Origin: an uncultured Verrucomicrobia subdivision 3 bacterium
GTDB taxonomy: Bacteria > Verrucomicrobiota > Verrucomicrobiia > Limisphaerales > UBA11358
Direction: 5' to 3'
DNA length: 64,000 nucleotides
Assembly (NCBI GenBank): GCA_903850425.1
Contig: CAINLR010000001.1
Coordinates: 1 to 64,000, forward strand
A program made the position numbers and the translations under genes. Under the pieces are notes generated by a model. The model was not told the DNA's origin, did no database searches, and worked only from the letters and a program-made list of their open reading frames with translations. Shown one piece after another: positions 26,301 to 35,576 of the stretch; the first letter of the stretch is position 1; the number at the start of each line of letters is the position of its first letter.

Positions 26301-28770
26301 CACTCCCGCGACTGGCGTTGGTGATGTTCACCGAGACATTACCGTTCATCGTCAGATTGCCGAAGACGTTGATGAGCGGTGCAGCGGAATTGGCTGCGTT
26401 AGCAACATCAAAGGACAGTTGCGCCGCACCGCCGAAAGTCAGGTTGTTCATGGGCAGCGAAGTTCCTGCGCCGCCCAACTCCACGCTCAAATTGCCGCCC
26501 ATGTTAGAGTAGGACATGGCCGCAGTTGTTCCCGTCGTGACCGCGAGCGTCGCGTTGCTGATGGTCGTGCCGCCGCTGTAGGAATTATTCGGCGCAGCCA
26601 GCGTCACGGTGCCGCTGCCGGCCACGGTCAAAGAGGATGGAAAGATATTGTCCGCCAGCACGGCATTGATGACGAGGCCTGGGGCAAATCCGCTGTTGTT
26701 CACCAGGGTCAAACTGCCGCCCATAGTGCCGGCAGTCAGCACGCCGCTGCCCGGTGATGCGCCGATGGTTAGCGATGCCAGACCCGCATTAATCGCCACC
26801 TGGTTCACTTGCAATGTTTTGCCCGTCGTGTTCACCGTCGCGGCGATAGTGGTGTTTTGTTGCAGGCTGTTGATAGCCGTTGTCGCGGAACCCAACTGGA
26901 TGTTGCCACCGGTGCCGGTGAAGTTGATGCGGACGTTGCTGGAAGGCGCGTTGGTAATTGTCGAGCCAAGTGCGGCAATGTCCACATAAGCCGACGCGCC
27001 TTGCAAGCCATTGGTCACATCATAAACCGCCGGGTCGCCATTTACTGTGATCCAACTGCCGAGCGTCGGCGGAGTGGTGAAGAAAATCCTATTCTGGCTG
27101 GTGCCGGCACTTCCCATCTGAAAGTTCACCGAGCCGCCGTTGTGAACCAACGAACTGAAAGTCAGCGTCGAAGAATTTCCGCTGGCGGCGGGATAAGCTG
27201 TTACTGTATTGATGCCGGAGTTGACGATGAGCGGTCCCGCCGTCTCGCTGAGATTCGCCGCGCTGCCATCGTTGGCGAAAGTAAAAACACCAGTATTCAA
27301 AGTAATCGGAGCAGTGTTGCTAACGCGATTGTTAAGATTGACGGTGGCACTGTTCATCAACATGAGCTTGCTGCCATTGGTCAGCGCAAACCCGCTGCTG
27401 TTCGCAGCGCTGCCGTTACCAGTCAGAAGAACTGTTCCAGCATTAATGGCAATCACGCCGGTGTAAGTATTCGCGCCGAACAGTGTCAGTGTGCCGCCGC
27501 CGGTTTTCGTCAACCCGCCCACGCCCGACAGCGCACCGGACAGTGAAATGTCATTGCTAAAACCGTTAATATCCGCTGCCTGGAAAGTAATATTGCCGCC
27601 GAGGTTGGTCAGGACCATAGCCATCGAGGACGACCAATCCGCCGAGGCACCCACGATGCCGCCGGATAGTGTGACGATGTCGGTGGGATGCGAATTAGAT
27701 TCGACAATGCCGCCTGCGCCTAGGTAAAGACTGCCGCCCGTCACTGTCAACGTGGCGCTACCGCCGCTGTAGCTGCCCGAAGCCGCGCCAAATTGAATGC
27801 CCTGAACATTTGCAGTTCCACCCGAGATAGTCATCGTCGCGGTCTGGCCGCTTGCGGAGCCGCTGGTCATAAGATTGATCAGGCTCGCGATTTCGATTGC
27901 GCCGACGTTCAACGTGCCGCCCCGCACATTCAACGTCGCGTGGTTGTTACCGTTGGCATCCGCCGCGGCAAGATTGAGCGATCGGGCGGAAGTGGTGCCA
28001 ATGTTCGCCGTGCCGTTTTGGATGTTTAAGGTGCCGGATTGTCCGCTCCGCCCGATGGTCAGGTCTCCGTTGTTCATCGTCAACGAGGCCGCAGTCCCAT
28101 TCAAGTTGTAAACGCCCGGCCCGCCGGAATAGCCGATGAACGAATAAGCCGTCGGCGCCACGGTCCCGCCGGTCTGGTTCACGGTGGTGTTCGCCCAGAA
28201 AATCGAAGGTGTGTGGGTGCCACTGTTGAGATTGAGATTACCACTGCCCTGCCATCTTACCTGCATACCCTGAATGTTGCCCACGACATTAAGGGTTGAG
28301 CCTGAATTCACGGTCCAAAACTGGGCGATGTTGTTGCCATAGATGGTGCAGTTGATAGCCGCAGTCTGGTTGGCCGCAACGGTGATCGCACCGTTGTTGG
28401 GCAGAGTAAGCGTGCCATTGATCAGGGTGTAACCCGAATTGGTGAAGGTCACCGAGTTGGCCGAGACGGTGCCGACCGAGATGGAGTAAGTGCCGTTCGT
28501 CCCGGCACCAAACACCGCGTCATCAGGGGGCGCACCACTCCACGTGCCGCTGACGTTGCCGACCCCGTTCCACCAATTATTGGTGGTCAGCCACGAACCG
28601 CTGCCATCGGCCGGGTTGGGTGCGCTGGTGCCATTCGCATCCCAAGTTAAAACAGCTGGGCGGGCCATTGGAACGAAGATTAGCACCAACGCCAGCACCA
28701 CCGCTTCGCAAAGCCTGCGCAACTGACAGCGGCAAACTCCGCCTGAGACATTTGTGCTATTCACGTTCAT
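23377..28770 (-). CDS. Giant secreted protein: beta-strand repeats plus two pectate-lyase-like beta-helix domains
   Basis: The 1797-residue protein has a signal peptide ending near ARPAVL. Residues about 40-880 are autotransporter-associated beta-strand repeats (LTKTGGGTLTLFGANTYTG and many NxGTLN/GGT units), the kind that forms long adhesin passengers. Two Pectate_lyase_3-type beta-helix domains follow: one opens TPQQYGATGDGVTDDTAAFQ and one opens NPSWGAVGDGVADDTAAIQ, each with VYVPAGxY-like turns. The C-terminus ends in a short beta-sandwich (SLVWTNNMGAFNLYSTPS...FYRLQQ). No outer-membrane barrel is seen, so it may be free or held by an unknown anchor. It may bind or cut polysaccharide. Confidence 0.88.
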   Translation of the reverse strand: MNVNSTNVSGGVCRCQLRRLCEAVVLALVLIFVPMARPAVLTWDANGTSAPNPADGSGSWLTTNNWWNGVGNVSGTWSGAPPDDAVFGAGTNGTYSISVGTVSANSVTFTNSGYTLINGTLTLPNNGAITVAANQTAAINCTIYGNNIAQFWTVNSGSTLNVVGNIQGMQVRWQGSGNLNLNSGTHTPSIFWANTTVNQTGGTVAPTAYSFIGYSGGPGVYNLNGTAASLTMNNGDLTIGRSGQSGTLNIQNGTANIGTTSARSLNLAAADANGNNHATLNVRGGTLNVGAIEIASLINLMTSGSASGQTATMTISGGTANVQGIQFGAASGSYSGGSATLTVTGGSLYLGAGGIVESNSHPTDIVTLSGGIVGASADWSSSMAMVLTNLGGNITFQAADINGFSNDISLSGALSGVGGLTKTGGGTLTLFGANTYTGVIAINAGTVLLTGNGSAANSSGFALTNGSKLMLMNSATVNLNNRVSNTAPITLNTGVFTFANDGSAANLSETAGPLIVNSGINTVTAYPAASGNSSTLTFSSLVHNGGSVNFQMGSAGTSQNRIFFTTPPTLGSWITVNGDPAVYDVTNGLQGASAYVDIAALGSTITNAPSSNVRINFTGTGGNIQLGSATTAINSLQQNTTIAATVNTTGKTLQVNQVAINAGLASLTIGASPGSGVLTAGTMGGSLTLVNNSGFAPGLVINAVLADNIFPSSLTVAGSGTVTLAAPNNSYSGGTTISNATLAVTTGTTAAMSYSNMGGNLSVELGGAGTSLPMNNLTFGGAAQLSFDVANAANSAAPLINVFGNLTMNGNVSVNITNASRGSGVLLKYSGTRSGAGRFVPGNVPSGLAVIDDPVSQAVYFIYVSGPTVIVPPHNTNEIVVALATPQQYGATGDGVTDDTAAFQNAMNAVYNSGGFGGGVVYVPAGTYCFSNTLTIPNGVTLHGDWTDWSQGTNGVVGTLFKVYAGAGQSNGTPFITLPRAALKGVSIWYPNQNPASIAPYPFTLVVGNDTLVQDVALINSYLGISSTASKHVLSTVIGSPLYVGITLDAQYDISHQENVRFSPDFWPASKLPGAPPVGGPHAAWMRANGTAELLYRGDGEAIMDANLSGYHVGVWGAVSTNGGPNVSFYGGYISNCATAYLDDAGGGNTGIEFTRITLDGDIAVDRTSTPNDASLYFHSCQLTGRNGTALCQTGGSSSTMQLQNCNLAGTVKVDGGIVNVVNSTLTVPAGSNQCTMASGAIYAAFTGCNFNPTRTISNAADARRLVIDGRRASTSPLPVVHWSDIQTNWVARRPAKLDLFVATNPSWGAVGDGVADDTAAIQSALNAASTNGGGIVYLPAGKYKLTSTLDVPSGVELRGSIPSVHSAPLYDGHVKMTLLQPYGGAGTTNGPPAVALEANAGIVGMTIHYDLQDTNCTPYPPTIQGRGENIYAIGVLCANPYWYVDLNTYACTNHFLQQVDGWALRYGFTIGNGSCGTLVQCMANVTYWWDSNFSASQDVAAWRTPIDSYVRHNQEWFLLGDCTELLVKNFDIPSHIFMHCVDQNGRGPWINGIITESDAAVNCFLFEAAAPCQINIVNPEWMVTTTGGYPDITNNYGVISTPTFQGTARFFNAPLWGGRTWDYWIQGGDVGFELVHMGYLSTYGIRVDGGVLHLINCGFEGNSSSYYIVPFNSASPGIPGKLSEIIGCYAWTGVTNSRVNVNNPINSWGNFGINNLFTQTPFNVTSPKLQFSPNVSAKTISLVWTNNMGAFNLYSTPSLAPPAWALVTNPPYFATNNWTVTNSAARVPQQFYRLQQ

Positions 28771-28842
28771 TCAAGTTTATTCATCAACCATTTGGTCAAT
28801 AATCGCATCGTTGGCTTTCCTTCACACTTTATTTATGCAAAT

Positions 28843-28876
28843 CGGCGCGGGTGGCCACGCTGACCACACCGCGCCG
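28843..28876 (-). terminator. GC-rich hairpin between the two giant genes
   Basis: CGGCGCGG (28843-28850) pairs with CCGCGCCG (28869-28876), and TGG/CCA extends the stem with small internal offsets. It lies 27 bases after the stop at 28903 of the upstream minus-strand gene and about 73 bases before the start of the next. No long T-run follows, so termination is only possible. Bases 28771-28842 otherwise hold no feature. Confidence 0.4.
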
Positions 28877-28902
28877 ACGTAACTAACCCCATTAAACTTA
28901 TA

Positions 28903-31900
28903 TTACGGATGCATCATTCGGTAGAACACCGCGCCGTTGGCGGGATTGATGGTGAGGTTCGTGCTGGTCACGAGATCGGAACCGGGCACGGTAAACCACG
29001 CGGCGCCATTGGGCATCAAGCCGGTATTCAGCGCATTGGTCTGGCTTTGCAGAATCCAGCCTGCGTTCGTGGGCCAGGATAACGAGAGTGTGCCGCCACT
29101 GACAGAGACCGCAATCGTGCCCGGCAGCGGATTGATCGTCACCGGCGGAACAACCTCCAAGCTGCCAGAGCCAGCGAGATACAACGGATCGGTGGTTGCG
29201 TTATAAACACCCGCCGGCTTGCTCACTCCACCCAAGACTAGGGCGGCCACAATGTTGGTTCCATTATCGCTGAAGTTCAAATTCAGAACTCCGTTGGTGC
29301 CAAGCGTCGCATTGGTATTGACCGTCACAATCGAGTTGGTTGCCAGGAATTCGCCGTTAATAATCAAGGTGCCGTCGCTGACCGTGGTGTGGCCAGTGTA
29401 ACTGTTAGTGGTGCCCAACAGATTCACAACACCCAGCCCCGTTTTCACCAATGAACCCGCGCCGGTGATATTGCCGTTAATATCCAGCTCCGCATCCGCG
29501 GACGGCACATCAAACGTGTTCATGCCCGCAAGTCCGATGACCAGTCCACTAGGGGTGGTCGGGATGGTCAGTGTGGCGGGAAAGCCTAACGTCAGACTAT
29601 TGCGCAACACACCGTTAGTCATGGCAATCTGGCTGATCGTCTGGCTATTACCGTTCAAATCCAGAACGCCACCACTACTTAGTTTGCACGGAACGGGATA
29701 TGTGCCAGGCGCGCCCGCCGGCATGAATTGACTTGCAAAGCCGGTTATCTTGGCCACCGCGTTGGATTGCACGAGCAGACCATAGGTGGCACCTCCCGTC
29801 CCAATGGAGGCACCACTGGAAGAACCGAGATCCAACTCACCTTGATTGACACTTCCAATGAATGAACCGCTGCCGGTCAAAGCCAGCGTGCCTGCTCCAA
29901 TTTTAGCTGCCTGGCTATTTCCGCACACAATCCCATTGAAACTCAGAGCGTTGCTCACCACATTAAAGACCGCTGGGCCGGCAATAACACCTTGCGCCGG
30001 GAGACTCAAACTGTTGGAGATGCCCAGATAGGTAACCGTCGCCGACGGAAGCCCAATAGTCCCGGTAATTCCGGTCACCGCCAAATCCCCTCCGCTGAGA
30101 TTGTCCAGGGTGGCGGAGGCATTGAAGTTGAAAACACCATTACCCAAACAATTCGCCGTTTTTAGATTTAGCTGACCACCATCAACCGTCAAACCGCCGG
30201 TGAAGGAGTTGTCAGTTCCCAGCGTCAAGGTGCCATTGCCAGCCTTTTCAAGCCTGTAAATGTTCCCGCCGTCAGAGATAGCGCCGTCCACTTCGAGCGT
30301 ATTGCTAACTACCGTCAACACCACGACGCTGCTGCCCAGAGTGATCGCGCCAGCGCCGGTATTGAGGTTGGTGCTGCCGACAAAGGTCCAATCGTCCAGC
30401 CAATTTTGCGCAATGATGGGTTGCAGGGTGACACTCTGGCCGCTGGTATTGTCAATTTTCGAACCCAAAGCCAACGTGAGTGGGCCGGTGCCGATGGCGG
30501 AATTGGCCGCGCTGTTACCTCCGTTGTTGAGGTTCAACTGGCCGCCCGAGATCGAGGTGCCACCCGAGTAGGTGTTCGTTCCCGTCAGGGTCACCGTGCC
30601 ATTGCCGGCCTTGGTCAAACTGGCAACCCCGTCAATTGAGCCGCCATTGCCCGTGATCGTCCAGACATTCGTCCCCAGCACTGTGATCGCGTTGGGATTG
30701 ACCGCCGAAACATTGGTAACAATGATTGGGAAAGGTCCGCTGGCAGTATCGTCAAATTGCACCGCGTTGGGTTCGGTATAATTGATCGGGCTTCCAAACA
30801 GGCTCCAGTTTTGAGCGGGGATAAGCCCCCAATTGCCGCTGCCCACGCGCCAGGTCAGCGAAGCGCTCACCGGTGAACTGGTCACCACCAAAGCGATGAT
30901 CTTCGCGGCGACCTTGTTGGTAATGTAACCGGTCGTTGAGGCGGGCAACGAAATCGGCGTCGTCGGCAGGCTGCCAGTGACAGTGCCGCCGTATTTAATG
31001 AGCGGATAGGTGCCAACGGGGATGGAACTGCCCACAATGGTAATATCGGGCGTGACGGTGCAAACGACGTTGTTGGTAACTTGAATCGGAGCCACGGAGA
31101 AACTGGGTGGCAGCGCGCCAAAGTCAAAGTTCGCCGTCACCGTGCCAGCAGCATAGGTCAGGTTGCCATTGACGGCCATGAATTGCCCCGCACTGGCTGG
31201 CGCGACGCTCACGCTGGGCGAACCGGCCGAGCCATCCAAGGTAAGCGAACCATTGGTGGGAGATAAGAGCGGCACAATTTTCAAAATACCGTTACTGACC
31301 ACGGTGCTGCCTTCATAATTATTGGCCCCGCTCAAGGTCAGCGTGCCACCGCCGGTTTTGTAAAGTCCGCCGGGGCCGGTGAGCGCACCGGAAAGTCCAA
31401 TGTTGAAAGGCGCAGCACTGTCATCCGCGCATTGGAACGTGATGTTGCCATTCAGCATGTCCAGTTGCAGCGGAACCGTTGAGATCCAACTTTGCAGCGC
31501 TCCCACGGTGCCGCCGGATAATACGAAATAGTTGGTGGGAGAGAAAACCGCCAGGCGGCTGATACCGATGGAACCAACGTTGCCGATATAGAGGAAGCCC
31601 CCGGAATTGGTAAAGGCGATCGTGCTCACAACGTTAAAGGTCCCGCTGGCCGCTCCGATGGCAATTCCGCCCCAGGCTTTGATCGTGCCACCGGATTGTG
31701 AAAAGATCGCCCGGGAATTTGTCCCAGCGCCAGTTCTGGCTAACGCAATTGATCCCGCGCCGCTGGAATTTCCCACGTTCAAAGTGCCCCCTTGCATAAA
31801 GAATGAACCCTGGCCCCCGGCTGAGTTGTCATTCAACACCGAAACTATACCCAAGGCAGAGGCAATCATATTCACGGTTCCATTCTTGATGATCACCGTG

Positions 31901-32751
31901 CCACTGCCACCAGAGCGCGAGATTTGCGCTGCGTTGTTCAAATTCAGGATCGCGCCTGCGCCGTCCAATGTATAAACGCCAGGAAAGGCAGCTTTGCCGG
32001 CATCGGGTTGGGTGCTAGCACCCGGACGCCCTACTTGCCACGTGGTGGAATTCGCCCATGTGCCATTGGTCTGGGTCACATTCGCATTAATGGTGAATAC
32101 GCCGCCGCTACCACCCCCGGCCAACCACAAGGTGCTGCCATTGGTGCTGCCAACGGCAAATTGGCTGCTAGTGAAACTACCCATGAGAATCATAGAGGCT
32201 GGAGAGCCACCCGCACCCAGTCGCCAATTGGAGGCCGCGTTGTTCCCTGTAATATTGTTGCCGAAGGTCACGCTCTTGCCATCGGCGACGGACAAAATCG
32301 TGCCGCTGGGTTGATACATAGTGGCACCGCTAAACGCATACCCATTGGCACTGATGGTAAGATTGTTCCAGGCAATTTGGGGACCATCCAAGGCAATCTG
32401 ATAGGTGCCAGCGGCGGCATCCGTCCCGGCGAAGGTGGCGCCGTTCAGGGCCACCGTGGTGCTGGTCTGAGTCCAACTCACATTGCCGCTGCCGTTGTTC
32501 CAATTCAGGTTGGTGGTGGTATCAGTGTCCCACGCGCCGCTGGCCGCATCAATGGTGGCGCCGTTGGCGGTGTTGCCGGCGTCCCAGATCAATTGAGCAG
32601 CATGGGAGCTGACGGCGGTCAGCAAGACGGCAACGGCCAGCGCAACCTCAGCCAATTTTCTGCGCCACGGGTGCAGGCGCTGGGTTCCGTTCGGGCCGGC
32701 AGGTTTTAAAGCACACACGAGCGTCGAGTTTTTGGGGGTTATTATGTTCAT
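28903..32751 (-). CDS. Giant autotransporter-associated beta-strand repeat protein
   Basis: The 1282-residue protein has a signal peptide ending near SSHAAQL. Almost the whole length is PATR-type repeats such as YKTGGGTLTLSGANNYEGSTVVSNG and LTKAGNGTVTLTGTNTYSGGTSISGGQLNLN, spaced about 90-130 residues. These build a long beta-solenoid at the cell surface. The C-terminus is an immunoglobulin-like segment (GGTLSLSWPTNAGWILQSQTNALNTGL), common in secreted Verrucomicrobia proteins. No autotransporter barrel is present. It lies just downstream of the sensor kinase and regulator, and the 20-bp palindromic motif at 32930 is 180 bases upstream of its start. Confidence 0.9.
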   Translation of the reverse strand: MNIITPKNSTLVCALKPAGPNGTQRLHPWRRKLAEVALAVAVLLTAVSSHAAQLIWDAGNTANGATIDAASGAWDTDTTTNLNWNNGSGNVSWTQTSTTVALNGATFAGTDAAAGTYQIALDGPQIAWNNLTISANGYAFSGATMYQPSGTILSVADGKSVTFGNNITGNNAASNWRLGAGGSPASMILMGSFTSSQFAVGSTNGSTLWLAGGGSGGVFTINANVTQTNGTWANSTTWQVGRPGASTQPDAGKAAFPGVYTLDGAGAILNLNNAAQISRSGGSGTVIIKNGTVNMIASALGIVSVLNDNSAGGQGSFFMQGGTLNVGNSSGAGSIALARTGAGTNSRAIFSQSGGTIKAWGGIAIGAASGTFNVVSTIAFTNSGGFLYIGNVGSIGISRLAVFSPTNYFVLSGGTVGALQSWISTVPLQLDMLNGNITFQCADDSAAPFNIGLSGALTGPGGLYKTGGGTLTLSGANNYEGSTVVSNGILKIVPLLSPTNGSLTLDGSAGSPSVSVAPASAGQFMAVNGNLTYAAGTVTANFDFGALPPSFSVAPIQVTNNVVCTVTPDITIVGSSIPVGTYPLIKYGGTVTGSLPTTPISLPASTTGYITNKVAAKIIALVVTSSPVSASLTWRVGSGNWGLIPAQNWSLFGSPINYTEPNAVQFDDTASGPFPIIVTNVSAVNPNAITVLGTNVWTITGNGGSIDGVASLTKAGNGTVTLTGTNTYSGGTSISGGQLNLNNGGNSAANSAIGTGPLTLALGSKIDNTSGQSVTLQPIIAQNWLDDWTFVGSTNLNTGAGAITLGSSVVVLTVVSNTLEVDGAISDGGNIYRLEKAGNGTLTLGTDNSFTGGLTVDGGQLNLKTANCLGNGVFNFNASATLDNLSGGDLAVTGITGTIGLPSATVTYLGISNSLSLPAQGVIAGPAVFNVVSNALSFNGIVCGNSQAAKIGAGTLALTGSGSFIGSVNQGELDLGSSSGASIGTGGATYGLLVQSNAVAKITGFASQFMPAGAPGTYPVPCKLSSGGVLDLNGNSQTISQIAMTNGVLRNSLTLGFPATLTIPTTPSGLVIGLAGMNTFDVPSADAELDINGNITGAGSLVKTGLGVVNLLGTTNSYTGHTTVSDGTLIINGEFLATNSIVTVNTNATLGTNGVLNLNFSDNGTNIVAALVLGGVSKPAGVYNATTDPLYLAGSGSLEVVPPVTINPLPGTIAVSVSGGTLSLSWPTNAGWILQSQTNALNTGLMPNGAAWFTVPGSDLVTSTNLTINPANGAVFYRMMHP

Positions 32752-32929
32752 TCTACGTTTTTGTTATGCCTTTGGCTCAGGGCTCACACGCCGAACCGTG
32801 CGTCATCAGGCGGTTTTCACCACACACTTTCCACTGTCTCAACTTTGCGTCGGAGCGGCCGAACACCGCGCGACTTTGGATTATTTTATGGTGCGTGTTG
32901 AAATACTAACTCACTTCTTGAAATTGGGT

Positions 32930-32949
32930 ATTCCCCTAAAGGTGGGATA
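32930..32949. promoter_or_regulatory. 20-bp palindromic motif, copy 1 (ATTCCCCTAAAGGTGGGATA)
   Basis: This site lies in the 240-base gap between the LuxR-type regulator gene and the start of the giant beta-strand repeat gene, about 180 bases upstream of that start. Fourteen of its 20 bases are identical to the sites at 42489-42508 and 48193-48212. The arms TCCC and GGGA are inverted around an A-rich centre. Flanking TAT and ATA extend the symmetry in this copy. It may be an operator for the neighbouring regulator. Confidence 0.55.
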
Positions 32950-32991
32950 TGCCGCCCTTGCCAAACCGCGGCGTTGGCAGGATAAAGCCAG

Positions 32992-33642
32992 CTATTTGTG
33001 GCCGAATCGGGCCACCGCTTCCAGCCGGTTGCGCACATGCAATTTCTTGCAGATGTTTTTGACGTAGGTCTTCACGGTTTCCGTGCCGATGCCCAGCTGC
33101 TCCGCGATCTCCTTATACACGAAACCGGAGGCCAGCAGGTTGAGCACCTCCCGCTCCCGTTTGGCGAGGTTGGCCGCTTCATCCCGGGAAGGTTCCGCCT
33201 GCCGAAACTGCCGGACCACCTTCCGGGCGATGTGACTCGACATCGGCGCTCCGCCTAGGTGGACATCTTCGATGGCCCGCAGCAACACATCGGCCGAACT
33301 CGACTTGACCAGGTAACCATCGGCTCCCGCCTGCAAGGCCTGAAAAATCCGGTCGCTGTCTTCGTAAACCGTCAGCATAATCACATGCGTCGACGGAAGA
33401 TCTTTGCGCAGCCGTGCCACACACTCAATGCCGGACATTCCCGGCAGATTGATGTCCATCAGAATGACATCCGGCTGCACTGCAACCATTCCTTCCAGCG
33501 CCTTCTCCCCCGAACCAAAAGTGCCCGCACAAGAAACTCCGGGGGCGGATTTAAGGATTCGCTCCAGTTGTTCCCGCAAGCCGCTATCGTCCTCGACAAT
33601 GGCCACCCGGCGGAGCTTAGGGTTATTTTTCTGCGGTGACAT
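32992..33642 (-). CDS. LuxR/NarL-family response regulator
   Basis: The 216-residue protein is a DNA-binding response regulator. The receiver domain has VEDD near residue 17, phospho-acceptor Asp63 in VILMDINLPGMSG, the MLTVYE switch Thr and Lys in YLVKSS. The LuxR-type helix-turn-helix follows at about 150-212 (KREREVLNLLASGFVYKEIAEQLGIGTETVKTYVKNI). It starts 28 bases after the sensor kinase gene, so the pair is one operon. Its position in a polysaccharide island suggests it switches these genes in response to a glycan or its breakdown product. Confidence 0.95.
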   Translation of the reverse strand: MSPQKNNPKLRRVAIVEDDSGLREQLERILKSAPGVSCAGTFGSGEKALEGMVAVQPDVILMDINLPGMSGIECVARLRKDLPSTHVIMLTVYEDSDRIFQALQAGADGYLVKSSSADVLLRAIEDVHLGGAPMSSHIARKVVRQFRQAEPSRDEAANLAKREREVLNLLASGFVYKEIAEQLGIGTETVKTYVKNICKKLHVRNRLEAVARFGHK

Positions 33643-33670
33643 TGTTAGTGTTTAGATAGTAATGAGCGGA

Positions 33671-35425
33671 CTAAGCGACCGGCAAGGGGAACTCAAATGT
33701 CACTTTGGTTCCCGCCCCGGGCTGGCTCACCACCCAACAACTCCCCTGCAGCGAACGCATCCGGCGCTGCATATTGTCGAGGCCATTGCCGCGGACAGCG
33801 ACCACAGGGTCAAATCCGCAACCATTATCGCTTACCTGAAGAGTCAGAACGCGACCCGCCTGCCGGAGGCTAATCTGGATTTCTGATGCGTGGCCGTGCT
33901 TGATCACGTTATGAATGGCTTCCTTCACCGCCATGATGACATTATGCCGGATGGGACTGGCCACCGGAACATCGTCCAGCAGATCCGGAATCTCCAGCCG
34001 ACACCGCAACTGCGCCTGGGCACACATCTGGTTGGCCATCTGACAAACGAAGCTGGCCAGAGAATCGAGATGGTCGTTCTTGGGATTCACCGCCCAGACG
34101 GTTTCATACAATGCCCGCACCAGATCGTTGGTCAGCCGGGTAACCGCCCCGAATTCCGCGCGCGCCTCCGGTGACAAGTTTGGCTTAAGCTGGGCCGAAG
34201 AACTGAGCAAGGCTATCTCAGTAACCCGCGCCCCGAGATCATCATGAATATTCTGCGCAATCCGAAAACGCTCCTGCTCCAAATCCCGCAACCGTTCCAA
34301 ATCCTGAACCTGTCGCTTCATCCGCCGCCACGCAGACAGCCGCCAGCTACCGGCGACCATGGCGAAAGACGCCACTCCAACTGCGACCCAAAACCATAGC
34401 GTTTTCCAAGCGGCGACCGGCACGATCACCAGTTGGGAAACGCTGAAACCGGTGGGAATTCCCATGAGGTTCAAAGGTTCCATGCGAAACCGATAGAGTC
34501 CCGCCGGAAGATTCGTATAGCCCACCTTGCCGAATTCCGCCTTGCCGATGCTGTAAACTTCCTCCCATTCAAACATCAGTCTTTCTCCCGGCGTGAGTTG
34601 AGGCCCTTGCACTTTGGCTGTGTTCCAGTCGGCGTGACCCTGCGGAGAGTCATCCAGAATCGCCAGGGCCACCTCCGAACCGGGGCCGCAGCGCAGGAGC
34701 CGGGCATCGGCTGGTCGGATGCCGCCGCGGTCCCAGCCCGCTGGCGAAACTTTTGTCGCCTCCTCAGCCGCTTTGCTGGCATCTGGCTTCACCGGTGGAA
34801 TCATGCTGATCCCATTCGTATCGCCGGCGGACGGCCACACGACTAGCTTTCTAACCGCAAAAAACCCCACCGCGTCGGGCGGTCCCGCCGAACTAATCAC
34901 CACCCAGAAATGAACAGCGTCGGCAGGAACCGAGACGACCTCTTTACGGTGAATCCATGGTGAAGCCTGGAAACTGCCGGTCCAGCCCGGGCTTTCTCCC
35001 CTCACCTCAAAAGACTTTTCGGCAATATCCCGCTGATTCGCATCAATGAAACGAATCACTACACGCATCCAAACCGTGCCTTCGTGCCAACTCTGCTCGT
35101 AGCCATCGAGCTGACAGCGAAACCTTAGCGGGGCATTCGACACGAGCAGGTTGGGACCATAGGTGAAAGAAGTGGTGTCGGGATGCGTCGGCAAGTGCAG
35201 CGCATCATTGGAAACCACCGTCAATGCGCGGCCATTGACTTCGACCAAACGGAGCGTTAACGGCGGTTTTTGTTCTTTGGAATCGGCTACCTGATCGGCC
35301 GACAAATCCCGGCTGGCTTGCGCGATCAAAGCCGGTGCAGCCAGAGTCAAGGCGATGGCAAAGGCCCCAATCCCTGACAACGATGCAAAAAGACTTTTGC
35401 CGCCATGATGCTTCAGGACACACAT
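33671..35425 (-). CDS. NarX/DesK-type sensor histidine kinase with Y_Y_Y-like extracellular domain
   Basis: The 584-residue protein has an N-terminal signal region (about 1-36), a beta-rich external domain to about 340, a membrane helix at about 342-362 and a cytoplasmic kinase. The external part ends with AEFGKVGYTNLPAGLYRFRMEPLN, as in Y_Y_Y domains of glycan-sensing hybrid sensors. HisKA_3 has RIAQNIHDDLGARV with phospho-acceptor His394, and the ATPase domain holds EAIHNVIKHG, DNGCGFD and GNGLDNMQRRM. The phosphate would go to the regulator 28 bases downstream. It lies downstream of GH92, so a polysaccharide product may be its ligand. Confidence 0.92.
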   Translation of the reverse strand: MCVLKHHGGKSLFASLSGIGAFAIALTLAAPALIAQASRDLSADQVADSKEQKPPLTLRLVEVNGRALTVVSNDALHLPTHPDTTSFTYGPNLLVSNAPLRFRCQLDGYEQSWHEGTVWMRVVIRFIDANQRDIAEKSFEVRGESPGWTGSFQASPWIHRKEVVSVPADAVHFWVVISSAGPPDAVGFFAVRKLVVWPSAGDTNGISMIPPVKPDASKAAEEATKVSPAGWDRGGIRPADARLLRCGPGSEVALAILDDSPQGHADWNTAKVQGPQLTPGERLMFEWEEVYSIGKAEFGKVGYTNLPAGLYRFRMEPLNLMGIPTGFSVSQLVIVPVAAWKTLWFWVAVGVASFAMVAGSWRLSAWRRMKRQVQDLERLRDLEQERFRIAQNIHDDLGARVTEIALLSSSAQLKPNLSPEARAEFGAVTRLTNDLVRALYETVWAVNPKNDHLDSLASFVCQMANQMCAQAQLRCRLEIPDLLDDVPVASPIRHNVIMAVKEAIHNVIKHGHASEIQISLRQAGRVLTLQVSDNGCGFDPVVAVRGNGLDNMQRRMRSLQGSCWVVSQPGAGTKVTFEFPLPVA

Positions 35426-35576
35426 AAAACAACGCCCAACTCTTTCAGGGCGTCAGAATCAAAGCAATGAGAAATTCCAAACTCGCTCCGTCGCAATTAC
35501 CGGCCGCCGGATCACGATCATAACGGTGACCCAAAACGGGTGGTTGTTTGCCAGCAGTGCGGATTGGTCGAGTGGG

